Program-made: the position numbers and the translations under genes
From: Nitrospirota bacterium
GTDB taxonomy: Bacteria > Nitrospirota > Thermodesulfovibrionia > Thermodesulfovibrionales > UBA6898
DNA length: 64,000 bases
Assembly (NCBI GenBank): GCA_004321925.1
Contig: SCQH01000040.1
Span: 1-64,000, forward strand
Direction of reading: 5' to 3'
The notes under the pieces: model-generated
Told to the model about the DNA's origin: nothing
The model's input: the letters and a program-made list of their open reading frames with translations, nothing else
The model's database searches: none
Shown here: positions 8,817 to 16,406 of the stretch, piece by piece
Layout: every line of letters starts with the position of its first letter
Position numbering within the stretch: the stretch's first letter is position 1

Positions 8817-9011
8817 TCACCAAACCAGGCCGGCAAGGTGTATGATCGTCGTGAGACGGGTCAGGGACAGGCCGAAAAGGAATGAACCCCAGCCGAAAAG
8901 CAGAAAGTAGCTTGTCAGTTCAGACTTCTCTATCTGCTCATATCTTTTGACGACCAGAAAACAGAGCCCGGCCGATAGTAAGCTGAATAGAACGACACCT
9001 GTCTCGATCAT
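8817..9011 (-). CDS. small two-helix membrane protein in the nifB operon
   Basis: 64 aa with two hydrophobic helices (about 4-20 and 34-60) separated by a short charged loop, and a strong ribosome site (AAGGAGGAGG) before the ATG. It lies between nifB and the HesA-like gene in the same orientation, with a 27-base gap to nifB. I do not recognise a family. Ribosome-site quality and tight packing argue that it is a real gene; a role in metal or electron supply to nitrogenase assembly is guesswork. Confidence 0.6.
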   Translation of the reverse strand: MIETGVVLFSLLSAGLCFLVVKRYEQIEKSELTSYFLLFGWGSFLFGLSLTRLTTIIHLAGLVW

Positions 9012-9038
9012 GATTGCCTCCTCCTTTGCCGCGGTCCT

Positions 9039-9929
9039 TCAGACCGTTTCGCAATATTCTTCGCCGATACGCGCATTCAGGATCTCGAGCTCCATGTCCC
9101 TGTCCTCGCCGAGGATCCCGAAGGCGTCGGCCCTGCACTGCCTGCAGTGCGTCATCTGGGGGATATGCCTGATGCATTCCGACCGCTTTTTGTCGATCAT
9201 CTCGCGGGTGGGCCTCTCTATGTTTTCGAATTCGGCCTGAGGGATCAGCGACATAAGGTTCATGATATCCGCACCCCGCTCCCCTGCATGCCAGGCAATA
9301 AGAGGTATCTCAACGTCGTTCACCCCGGGGATATACACCGTATTGACCTTGACGACCAGTCCTGCATCGATGGCATTGGTAAGTCCGCGCCACTGATTTC
9401 CAAGGATGAGCGTGGCTGCCTCTTTCCCCGTATACCGTTTCCCTTTGTAGGATGCCCAGGCATATACCTTTTCAGCTATTGCCGGGGTCACGGCATTTAT
9501 CGTCACCGTAAGACTCCGGACACCCACTTTCATAAGCTCATCCAGCCTGTCGGGAAGATACAGACCGTTCGTCGAGACGCAGAGTATTATCTCGGGGAAC
9601 TCCCGGTGCAGGGACTCCATGACCTCGAACGTGGCGTCATTGGCAAGCGGATCACCCGGGCCTGCAATGCCGATGACACTTATCCGGTCATTGCGGTCAA
9701 GGACTGTCCTGACCTTTTCGAGGGCCTCGTCATGCCGCATGACCTTGCTGGTGATGCCCGGGCGCGATTCATTGGCGCAGTCATATTTTCTGATGCAGTA
9801 GCGGCACTGGATATTGCAGGCAGGCGCAACCGGCAGGTGGATCCTGCCGAACTTGTGATGCGCCTCTTTCGAAAAACAGGGATGGTTCTTTATAAAGCTG
9901 TTCGGTGTGAAAACTTTTGCCTCTGCCAT
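9039..9929 (-). CDS. nifB: FeMo-cofactor biosynthesis radical SAM protein NifB
   Basis: 296 aa. NifB fuses two [4Fe-4S] clusters and inserts carbide from S-adenosylmethionine to form NifB-co, the precursor of FeMo-co. The radical-SAM motif is Cys-Asn-Ile-Gln-Cys-Arg-Tyr-Cys (Cx3Cx2C), preceded by the family's His-Pro-Cys near residue 17, and further Cys residues for the extra clusters lie at the C-terminal His-Cys-Arg-Gln-Cys. It is the short form: radical-SAM domain only, without the C-terminal NifX/NafY-like domain seen in many proteobacteria. First gene of a minus-strand operon with its own sigma-54 promoter and NifA site 37-145 bases upstream. Confidence 0.95.
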   Translation of the reverse strand: MAEAKVFTPNSFIKNHPCFSKEAHHKFGRIHLPVAPACNIQCRYCIRKYDCANESRPGITSKVMRHDEALEKVRTVLDRNDRISVIGIAGPGDPLANDATFEVMESLHREFPEIILCVSTNGLYLPDRLDELMKVGVRSLTVTINAVTPAIAEKVYAWASYKGKRYTGKEAATLILGNQWRGLTNAIDAGLVVKVNTVYIPGVNDVEIPLIAWHAGERGADIMNLMSLIPQAEFENIERPTREMIDKKRSECIRHIPQMTHCRQCRADAFGILGEDRDMELEILNARIGEEYCETV

Positions 9930-9965
9930 CGTGCACCTCGCTCAATGAATTATTTACCGGAATAT

Positions 9966-9982
9966 TTGCAAGAGCAGTGCCA
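9966..9982 (-). promoter_or_regulatory. sigma-54 (-24/-12) promoter of nifB
   Basis: On the minus strand the sequence reads TGGCACTGCTCTTGCAA, with the invariant GG and GC ten bases apart and an almost consensus TGGCAC-N5-TTGCA. It lies about 40 bases before the nifB start, and a NifA-type site is about 80 bases further upstream. Confidence 0.9.
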
Positions 9983-10058
9983 GAGATAGCAAACCTTGGT
10001 TTCACTTTATAATCAGCGGGTTGGCGCGGTGATACCCATTAATGAAAGCTTGCACTAA

Positions 10059-10074
10059 TGTAGATATAGAGACA
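10059..10074. promoter_or_regulatory. NifA upstream activator site for nifB
   Basis: TGTAGATATAGAGACA matches the NifA consensus TGT-N10-ACA and lies about 80 bases upstream of the nifB -24 element, a normal distance for looping activation. The motif is short, but the pairing with a good sigma-54 promoter makes it credible. Confidence 0.75.
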
Positions 10075-10079
10075 AAATT

Positions 10080-10702
10080 GTAGGAAATGCGATAGAAGGA
10101 CTAAATTGATGCGCCGGAAAGCCTTATTACCAGCGATTACGCGAGACTTGGCGCGGAGTCAATTTTACGAATTGCTTGAAACGGGCGTGACCATATTTGC
10201 ATTGACGCCTGAAGAACCGGCTTGATATAGTAACGACAGTTCTTTTTGGAGGTAACGCTGTGGAAGGGGAATTTGTGAGGGATTTCAAAGACGAAAGCAA
10301 TACCGGAATATTGCCCCCTGCCTGTCTCCGCATCCAGCCGCAGCCTTCTTCAAATAACGACCTCAAATCGCCCCGAAATAAGGGGCACTGCATGTTGAGC
10401 AGAAAACTTGATAACACGCTCAATGGAATGTTAGTCAACTCGGCTAATACAATTAATTCAAGAACTTATTAAGATGTAGGTTCTTGTTGTATGAAGGAAG
10501 ATGTGAAAATCTGGAGTTAGCGAGAAACTATCTAATAACTGGTTAGCCAAGTTATGGAAGCAAAAGGCGACGGCCGGAAGTGAGAATGTTTATGGTTAAA
10601 ACTTGTGCAGCGGAAGAAAGGATTTCTACATATGGCCCTGTGTGTATGCTAATATTTCCAGGGACAAGAAAAGCTTAACAACTGGGAATTTACAATAACA
10701 GC
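10080..10702. other. non-coding stretch with possible RNA structure or element relic
   Basis: About 620 bases without a convincing gene. A GTG at 10260 has a fine ribosome site (GGAGG, seven bases away) and opens 70 codons, but the product has no recognisable features. A 38-codon frame at 10108 is equally anonymous. The right half (about 10430-10690) is purine-rich and folds locally: ATAACTGG pairs with CCAAGTTAT (one bulged A) around 10531-10555, and CCCTG pairs with CAGGG around 10635-10664. The texture recalls domain I of a group II intron, but no domain V or reverse transcriptase follows, so it is at best a relic. Confidence 0.35.
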
Positions 10703-11197
10703 ATGGATGAAAAACACATTTTAAATCTTAATCCGCAGAAGGTAATACGATGCCTCGGACCCATCCTACCGGCGGCTGAGATAGACAAAGTAAAGGAAGT
10801 GTTGCGCGCCAATATTCAGCAGATGCTTAGACTAGGGCTAACGCATCTTCGTTTCGCTGAAAGAGCAGCCGGCCCTTCGAGTTGGAGACAACGAGTATCA
10901 CGAGGATACTACTGTGCTTACTGCACGAGTAGAGCAGTCCGTCTTGCAATCAACGGGCATTACAGTCAGGACATAGGAGACCATAAAAAAATAGGTGATT
11001 TACCCTCGGATTTCCCGTCAAAGGCGACTTGGGAAGACTTTCTGATGAAATTCAAGGCCGATCGAAACCTCGCTGACTATGACCATACAGTATCTGAAAA
11101 AGCTTTGGAACTTGGAAGCAATATATACATGGAAAAAGCTGGGGCGTTTTACCAGACCGCACGCAAATACTTGATTGAGAAAGGAGCGATCAGATGA
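10703..11197 (+). CDS. HEPN-like domain protein paired with an ATPase
   Basis: 164 aa, mostly helical. The segment Ser-Arg-Gly-Tyr-Tyr-Cys-Ala-Tyr followed by Ser-Arg-Ala matches the second-helix pattern of HEPN domains. Six residues on is Arg80-Leu-Ala-Ile-Asn-Gly-His86, an Rx5H that fits the Rx4-6H active motif of HEPN ribonucleases. HEPN proteins are commonly the RNA-cutting or helper subunit of toxin-antitoxin and phage-defence systems. The stop overlaps the start of the downstream ATPase gene by four bases (ATGA), so both are made together. No good ribosome site is seen before the ATG. Codon use is more AT-rich than in the flanking nif genes, suggesting transfer. Nuclease activity is inferred from the motif only. 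Confidence 0.6.
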   Translation: MDEKHILNLNPQKVIRCLGPILPAAEIDKVKEVLRANIQQMLRLGLTHLRFAERAAGPSSWRQRVSRGYYCAYCTSRAVRLAINGHYSQDIGDHKKIGDLPSDFPSKATWEDFLMKFKADRNLADYDHTVSEKALELGSNIYMEKAGAFYQTARKYLIEKGAIR

Positions 11198-12735
11198 ATA
11201 GTGCCGCCGCTCGCTTTGTTGAACACTTCGCAGCTGCCTGCAATATAACTTTGCCAGAGTACTCGCTGAGCGATAAGGCAGGGGAGATATATTTAACTAT
11301 CCACGTAGGACAAATTAACGACATTTACACAAAGGCGCTTTCGGAAGTCCGTAGCGAGCTCGCCGCGAGTAATGAGTACGCCGATCGCGTATTCCTTAAG
11401 GCCGTCACTCCAAAATCTTGGCTTAAGGCTGCAGAGGTCCAGCTCCTGCAGCGGATCCTCACCGAGTCGCTTACTGTGGGGAAGTCAACACTTGATTCGG
11501 TATTTCATAGAAAATTTATCCCTTTTTTAGGTGGAGAAGAACGGCGAATCTATAGTGAGGCGAACCACGTCGTTTTCGGGCGACGAGGGGCCGGGAAATC
11601 AAGTCTGGTTCTATATGCCTGCCATCAAGCACAGCGGGACGCGCGACCATATGCCTGGATTGCACTCCAACAGTACAGTGGCAGGGATGACTTGCTCGTT
11701 ATCCCTCAAGTACTTTATGAAATTGTGGAAGCTTTAGCCCGAGACCCTGAGATCGGCGCGGATAGGATAGATCGCCTTAAAACTTTAATCTATTCACTAG
11801 AGGAACGAGGAGAACAGCTTACTAAGCGGGAAATTAACCAGAAACTGCCTGTTTTTGCTCGTGATTTTCTTCCCTATGTGCGAAAGCGTAAGTATTTCTA
11901 TCTTTTCCTTGATGATGTTCACTTACTACATCCGGCGATTCAACCGTACTTCTTATCTGCACTGTATTCCTTTGCGCGGGGAAACAACATCTACCTTAAG
12001 ATAACTGCCATTGAAAATTTGACTACTTTGCTCCATGAAGGTTCCCAGGAAGGACTTCAGACACCTGGAGATGCACAGGTCATTCGGCTGGATTACAATC
12101 TGGTTAATCCAGAAGACGCCCTCAATCATCTGCGCATGATTCTTGACAGTTACGTGAGATATGTTGGCATTCCAAGTATAGCGAGCTTGGCAGATAAGAA
12201 CGTTTTTAATCGTCTAGTGTGGGTTGCTGCTGGTGTGCCGCGGGATGCACTGTACATTTTTAATAATGCGATAACAAAAGCGATTGCTGCTGGCCGACGA
12301 GCTATCGCTGTAACTGACATAAATATGGCGGCAGCAGATTCGTTGACGGAAAAGGAAAGATATGTATCTGATGACGTAGCTGAAAATGCTGCAATCATTA
12401 TGAAGATCGTTAGTGATATCAAGGATTACTGCCTGAGGGAGATTCGATGTAACGCTTTTTTGGTTCGACTTGATAGTGCTGATGATAGATATCGACTACT
12501 GAAGAAGGTAAGTGATCTCAGGTTTATTCACATTCTACATCCTGGCATCACGCCTGAAGCAGCAGGGGAGAAGTACGAAGCGTATATGCTGGATTATGCT
12601 TTTTATACGGGATTCAGAAAAGCACCCAGTGTTAAGGAATTTATGTCGAAACCGGAACAGCCGCTGGCCAAGGATCTGAGAAAACTGAAAAGGTATAGTT
12701 ATGATCAGCGGTCGGTATTTGATTCCACGCCATAG
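11194..12735 (+). CDS. P-loop ATPase (ORC/Cdc6- or STAND-like) coupled to HEPN protein
   Basis: 513 aa. The first 110 residues show no known motif. Walker A is Gly-Arg-Arg-Gly-Ala-Gly-Lys-Ser-Ser near residue 130, Walker B is Leu-Phe-Leu-Asp-Asp-Val-His near residue 240, and a sensor-1-like Lys-Ile-Thr-Ala-Ile-Glu-Asn follows about 30 residues later. This order and the helical C-terminal third are typical of AAA+ ATPases of the ORC/Cdc6-like group, several of which accompany effector proteins in accessory islands. It is translationally coupled to the HEPN gene. A sensor-ATPase controlling a HEPN ribonuclease is the simplest reading, but I cannot show which stimulus it would sense. AT-rich compared with the neighbouring nif genes. 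Confidence 0.6.
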   Translation: MNSAAARFVEHFAAACNITLPEYSLSDKAGEIYLTIHVGQINDIYTKALSEVRSELAASNEYADRVFLKAVTPKSWLKAAEVQLLQRILTESLTVGKSTLDSVFHRKFIPFLGGEERRIYSEANHVVFGRRGAGKSSLVLYACHQAQRDARPYAWIALQQYSGRDDLLVIPQVLYEIVEALARDPEIGADRIDRLKTLIYSLEERGEQLTKREINQKLPVFARDFLPYVRKRKYFYLFLDDVHLLHPAIQPYFLSALYSFARGNNIYLKITAIENLTTLLHEGSQEGLQTPGDAQVIRLDYNLVNPEDALNHLRMILDSYVRYVGIPSIASLADKNVFNRLVWVAAGVPRDALYIFNNAITKAIAAGRRAIAVTDINMAAADSLTEKERYVSDDVAENAAIIMKIVSDIKDYCLREIRCNAFLVRLDSADDRYRLLKKVSDLRFIHILHPGITPEAAGEKYEAYMLDYAFYTGFRKAPSVKEFMSKPEQPLAKDLRKLKRYSYDQRSVFDSTP

Positions 12736-12760
12736 CATCCACCCGAGGGCGGGAGCCAGC

Positions 12761-12775
12761 GGGGTCAGACTTGAC
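12761..12775 (+). repeat. 15-bp element-end sequence shared with 45232-45246
   Basis: GGGGTCAGACTTGAC occurs here, just after the ATPase gene, and again at the end of the tandem repeats beside the RAYT remnant at 45232-45246. Short, but exact and in both cases at the edge of accessory DNA, so it may be a footprint of the same REP/RAYT family. Confidence 0.5.
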
Positions 12776-12822
12776 AGAGAAAGACTTTGAGGGGGCTGTT
12801 ATAAGTAAGTAGACTTGTTTAT

Positions 12823-12871
12823 TTCTAACCAGCAGGTCAAGACCGGCAAGCGGCTTACCTGCGCGTTAAAC
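12823..12871. other. integron attC-like recombination site
   Basis: The stretch shows the parts of an attC site in order: R'' ending TAAC (12826-12829), TCAAG plus CCG with two extra-helical bases (C12838, A12841), a short loop (12846-12850), CGGCTTA (12851-12857), and R' GCGTTA within GTTAAAC (12865-12871), which fits GTTRRRY. Arms GCAGGT and ACCTGC pair. The same blocks (TCAAG.CCG, CGGCTTA, GCGTTA) occur in the classical aadA attC. The signal peptidase gene starts 16 bases after the presumed crossover, as a cassette gene would. No integron integrase or second attC was found. Confidence 0.6.
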
Positions 12872-12886
12872 TGAAAGGAGCAAAAA

Positions 12887-13735
12887 ATGGAGAACAGACC
12901 GAGAAAGCCTTGGCTTGCAGGCTTATTGAGCCTGATCCAGCCTGGGCTTGGTCAAGTATATAACGGAGAAATTCGCAAGGCTCTTCCCATCTACATTATT
13001 CCGATATTACTCATACCAGGAATGATTTTGTGCCTGCACAGCGAGTTTATACGAATATTTCTTGCAGCCTATGCTATCCTTGGTTCCGCATATTATGGTC
13101 TAGTCTTTATTGACGCAGTTAGAACAGCAAGACAATTCAAAAATGAATACACCCTCAAAAAATACAACAAAGCAATCGTATACATTGGAATCGGCGTTCT
13201 GGTTGTGATATTGAGCCAATCCATAGGCTTAGCTGTAAAGACCAACATAATTCAAGCGTTCAGATTCCCATCTGGGAGCATGGAGCCGACTTTGCTGATC
13301 GGTGATCATATACTTGTAGACAGGAGCAAATCGGCAAGAACTCCGAAACGAGGAGATTTGATCGTTTTTAAATACCCTGAAGACCCAGCTAGAGACTTTG
13401 TCAAAAGGGTTGTAGCTGTTGGTGGCGATAGGGTTGAAATCAAGGACAAGGTCTTGTTCGTAAACGACAATGAAGTTAAAGAATCCTATGTTTCCCACCA
13501 AGAAGCAAACATGATCCCTGCGAGTCAAAATCCTCGTGACAACTATGGGCCACAAGTCATTCCAAAGGATTCATATTTTGTCTTGGGAGATAACCGCGAC
13601 AAAAGCTATGACAGCCGCTTTTGGGGTGCTGTTTCAAAGGATAAAGTTAAAGGCACTGTGAAAAACCTTTATTGGTCTTGGGACAAGGAAAAGTTTGCTG
13701 TTCGATGGAACAGAATAGGCATGAAAGTGCTGTAG
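12887..13735 (+). CDS. lepB: signal peptidase I with extra N-terminal membrane domain
   Basis: 282 aa. The catalytic Ser131 is in Pro-Ser-Gly-Ser-Met-Glu-Pro-Thr and the general-base Lys173 in Asp-Phe-Val-Lys-Arg-Val-Val-Ala; the Gly-Asp-Asn-Arg box follows near residue 240. It would remove signal peptides from secreted proteins at the periplasmic face. Unlike ordinary LepB, the first 125 residues hold three or four helices beginning Lys-Pro-Trp-Leu-Ala-Gly and containing Gly-Leu-Gly-Gln-Val-Tyr-Asn-Gly, similar to small TM2-like membrane proteins. The ribosome site is AAAGGAG. It begins right after an attC-like site and is AT-rich, so it may be a second, acquired signal peptidase rather than the housekeeping copy. 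Confidence 0.88.
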   Translation: MENRPRKPWLAGLLSLIQPGLGQVYNGEIRKALPIYIIPILLIPGMILCLHSEFIRIFLAAYAILGSAYYGLVFIDAVRTARQFKNEYTLKKYNKAIVYIGIGVLVVILSQSIGLAVKTNIIQAFRFPSGSMEPTLLIGDHILVDRSKSARTPKRGDLIVFKYPEDPARDFVKRVVAVGGDRVEIKDKVLFVNDNEVKESYVSHQEANMIPASQNPRDNYGPQVIPKDSYFVLGDNRDKSYDSRFWGAVSKDKVKGTVKNLYWSWDKEKFAVRWNRIGMKVL

Positions 13736-13836
13736 TCCAACCATGTTTGGAAGGGCAAGTAGGAGACGTTCTTATCGTTGTCCAGAGATAGTATCGAAAT
13801 GTATCTTGGAATCGAGACTATTACCGGAGGGAAAGA

Positions 13837-14724
13837 ATGAAATATCGATTGGCAGTAATTCTGGTAACCTTGCTTGCTCTTTCAGCCTGTGCGGGCCTGC
13901 CATCAAAACAGTCCGTCTACACTAATCCAAATTCCGAATCAATGATCGGTAATGTTGCGCGCGTGGCAATCATAGCAGACGTTTGCCTCATGAAAGATGT
14001 TCTCGGTGACGGCTACTGGGTTGTTCAAGAGTCTCGATCAGCCGCGGAACAAATGTTGGATGCTGCCGGGACCTATCTGGCAGGCAAGGGATATGAGGTG
14101 AGTTCTGCACAGGCGCCTTTTGTTGGAGCTTTCAAATCCAGGACACAGCCATTCAGGGTTCGCGCCACGAGCGAGGGAGAGGTGGCGGAAATAAATCCTC
14201 CGCTATTTGAATCTGAAAGTTTGGCAAACGACCCGGTATACAAAGAGTCACTGCTGCAGGTTATTCCGAATATCCCTGCCGTACAAGCCCCGCAGTCAAG
14301 TCTCCCGGCCGTCTGTTGTTCTAATGCAGAGATGAAGAATCATTTAACCGTTATCGACAAAAATACGGGTGGAGATGCAACACTATTTCTCATCGGACAC
14401 GGTTCAATTGTTTCTGGCGGGAAGCAGTTTGTTCAAGGTTTGACAACCGGTCTGCTGACCACCGCCCTTACTTTGGGGATGGTTTCAGTGGCCAGATATA
14501 ATGTATCATTTCTGGACACGTATGCAGTACTTGTCGATAATGCCACCGGGGAGGTTCTGTGGTCAAACTCCATGAGGATGAAAGGAGATGGGTTTACCGA
14601 TAAGGCCTATTATGATGCCGAGAAATGGCCTAAGAATATACTGTATTATCTGCCGTCTAAGACAGGTCAGTTGAGGAATAACGAAGCCGAGCCCACGAAC
14701 AATAAAAAACCATCCCCGATGTAA
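13837..14724 (+). CDS. putative lipoprotein of unknown function
   Basis: 295 aa with a lipoprotein signal: Lys-Tyr-Arg, hydrophobic core and a lipobox Leu-Ser-Ala-Cys at about residue 18. A strong ribosome site (GGAGG, six bases) precedes the ATG. The mature part is hydrophilic with one hydrophobic segment near 205-222 and no family motif that I recognise. The gene follows the signal peptidase gene by about 100 bases in the same direction and faces the GNAT gene at the end of the nif operon. Probably outer- or inner-membrane attached. Confidence 0.6.
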   Translation: MKYRLAVILVTLLALSACAGLPSKQSVYTNPNSESMIGNVARVAIIADVCLMKDVLGDGYWVVQESRSAAEQMLDAAGTYLAGKGYEVSSAQAPFVGAFKSRTQPFRVRATSEGEVAEINPPLFESESLANDPVYKESLLQVIPNIPAVQAPQSSLPAVCCSNAEMKNHLTVIDKNTGGDATLFLIGHGSIVSGGKQFVQGLTTGLLTTALTLGMVSVARYNVSFLDTYAVLVDNATGEVLWSNSMRMKGDGFTDKAYYDAEKWPKNILYYLPSKTGQLRNNEAEPTNNKKPSPM

Positions 14725-14848
14725 GAGCGGTTAGAGGACTTTTTGGGGGACGGTGATGAATTAGTTGACTTGTTTTGATTTTCAATCAATCGTGAAGGAA
14801 GCTAGACCTCCGGACTAATATTTAGAGACGATGCGGTCCATCTGTTGC

Positions 14849-15304
14849 TCATAGAAACTTCCGCATGCAGACAAGCTTGGTGCTGTTCCAGCCGTTAGTA
14901 TGATAAAAGTCCAGCGCCTGTGCGTTATCCATATCTCTCAGAAGCTGTATCCTTGAAATATTCCTGCTCGCACCCCAGGCGCTGATTGCGGCAAGCAGTC
15001 TTGCTCCTGTTCCTTTCCCCCTGTGTGCCCTGCTTACGATCAAATCTTCAAGCAGACCTGCTGGTCCGCCTTCAGAGGTTGAGATCACTGTTTGCGCTGA
15101 GCACATGCCGATTATCTCGCCGTTCTTCTCAGCCACCAGCACGATCGATGACCCGTTTTCATCGTTCAGCAACAGTTCAAGTCCCCTGGCTTGTTTCTCT
15201 GCATCTGGGCTGAAGTCGGCTTCTATTTCAAAAAGCTCTGAAAGAAGCCTGCATAGCGCCGGAACCTCATCTGCAAGCGCCGGCCTGACTGAAACATCGT
15301 TCAT
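14849..15304 (-). CDS. GNAT-family N-acetyltransferase
   Basis: 151 aa, one GNAT domain. The acetyl-CoA pyrophosphate-binding motif A is Arg-Gly-Lys-Gly-Thr-Gly-Ala near residue 96, following the beta-4 strand ending Leu-Ile-Val. The C-terminal Asp-Phe-Tyr...Gly-Trp is also typical. The acetylated substrate cannot be predicted. Its start overlaps the end of the TauE-like gene, making it the last gene of the nifH-led run; whether the nif promoter drives it is inference. Confidence 0.8.
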   Translation of the reverse strand: MNDVSVRPALADEVPALCRLLSELFEIEADFSPDAEKQARGLELLLNDENGSSIVLVAEKNGEIIGMCSAQTVISTSEGGPAGLLEDLIVSRAHRGKGTGARLLAAISAWGASRNISRIQLLRDMDNAQALDFYHTNGWNSTKLVCMRKFL

Positions 15305-16041
15305 GACAGGATGAATTTCAACCCGGCGACTGCCACGACTGATGCCATGAGGCGGCGGAGCGCCACTCCTGAGAAGTGGCGGCTTCCGAGCCCGGAGCCG
15401 ATGATGCCGCCGGCAACGGCAGCTATCCCGAAAAAAACAAGCGTGTCCGGAAGCGCCTGGATCTTCGAGTAATACCCCAGTATCCCTGCCACTGAGTTCA
15501 CGAAGATGAATGCGGCCGAAATACCGGCAGCCTCCCGGGGGTTCGCCCAGCCTTTAAACAGGAGGAGGGGGCTCAGGAAGATACCGCCGCCTACACCGGT
15601 AAGTCCGGATAACAGACCTATCCCTGCACCCCAAAGGATGGCTGCAGAAAGCGGGACCGGTCTGCTATCGATATCTGCTCTTTTTTGTGTATGGCGAAAG
15701 AGCTGGAAAGCGGCAAAGAGAAGCACAAGCCCTATTACCGGTCTGTAGAAAGTGCCGGGAAGGGACAAGGTCCCTCCGATAAACGCGAAGGGAATAGAGG
15801 TGGCAGCGAACTGAAGAAAGATGCGCCATGAAAACCCTCCTGCACGGTAGAACCTGACGGTGGCGATAAGTGAGACAAGAATATTAAGGGAAAGGGCGGT
15901 AGGCTTCATCATCCCCGGCGCAAGACCGACCAGGGCCATGGCAGCCAGATACCCCGAGGCCCCTCCGTGACCGACCGAGGAGTATAAAAGCGCGGCTGCA
16001 AAGATCAGTACAGTGAGAAATAAACTGTCAAAGGCATTCAT
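15301..16041 (-). CDS. TauE/SafE-family anion (sulfite/sulfonate) exporter
   Basis: 246 aa with about eight transmembrane helices. Two half-repeats are visible, each starting with a Gly-rich helix: Ser-Val-Gly-His-Gly-Gly-Ala-Ser-Gly near residue 22 and Gly-Leu-Thr-Gly-Val-Gly-Gly-Gly-Ile near residue 145. This is the TauE/SafE (DUF81) signature. Members move sulfite, sulfoacetate or related anions. It follows the nif ferredoxin gene by 37 bases. A transporter of this type at the end of a nif operon might handle a sulfur or oxyanion species, but nothing in the sequence proves the substrate. Confidence 0.82.
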   Translation of the reverse strand: MNAFDSLFLTVLIFAAALLYSSVGHGGASGYLAAMALVGLAPGMMKPTALSLNILVSLIATVRFYRAGGFSWRIFLQFAATSIPFAFIGGTLSLPGTFYRPVIGLVLLFAAFQLFRHTQKRADIDSRPVPLSAAILWGAGIGLLSGLTGVGGGIFLSPLLLFKGWANPREAAGISAAFIFVNSVAGILGYYSKIQALPDTLVFFGIAAVAGGIIGSGLGSRHFSGVALRRLMASVVAVAGLKFILS

Positions 16042-16078
16042 GGTCAGCTCCTTTACGGGATGAGATGAAAAGGGTTCA

Positions 16079-16354
16079 TCACATTTCGATATGGACCTGG
16101 CATTTCTTTGTGCAGGTCCGGGCGCAGGCCTCGCAGCCTATGCAGTTGTCAGGATGGGCCACTGACATGACCTTGTTGCCCATATCGTCTCCGTACTCGT
16201 CCTCTCCTTCGAACGGCTTTTCGATCAGCATGAGCACATCCCTGCTGCAGGCCTTATAACAGCGGCCGCAGCCGATGCATTTGTTTATATCGATCGACTC
16301 TATGAACCGGGGCGTCCATGTCTGTCCGCCCCGTGTATAACCCACGACTGACAT
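16079..16354 (-). CDS. nif-associated 2[4Fe-4S] ferredoxin (FdxB type)
   Basis: 91 aa with two cluster motifs: Cys-Ile-Gly-Cys-Gly-Arg-Cys-Tyr-Lys-Ala-Cys and Cys-Ile-Gly-Cys-Glu-Ala-Cys-Ala-Arg-Thr-Cys, separated by a longer acidic insert (about residues 42-68) and followed by an extra Cys. This spacing and the N-terminal Arg-Gly-Gly-Gln-Thr-Trp-Thr-Pro-Arg are those of ferredoxin III (FdxB) proteins found in nif clusters. It likely donates electrons to NifH or serves cofactor assembly. It is downstream of nifI2 with a 52-base gap. Confidence 0.9.
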   Translation of the reverse strand: MSVVGYTRGGQTWTPRFIESIDINKCIGCGRCYKACSRDVLMLIEKPFEGEDEYGDDMGNKVMSVAHPDNCIGCEACARTCTKKCQVHIEM

Positions 16355-16406
16355 ATGTATCTCCTTTCTGATAAAGGGGCAGGCACAAGACCTGCCCCTG
16401 CACTTT

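Noticed and set aside
10108-10224. 38-codon frame with a faint cardiolipin-synthase-like phrase (Tyr-Glu-Leu-Leu-Glu-Thr-Gly-Val)
   Set aside because: Too short and not supported by neighbouring frames.
10260-10472. 70-codon frame with a perfect ribosome site
   Set aside because: No recognisable composition or motif; kept only as a note in the non-coding entry.
10430-10702. Full group II intron
   Set aside because: No domain V, no intron-encoded protein; only general resemblance of the 5' part.
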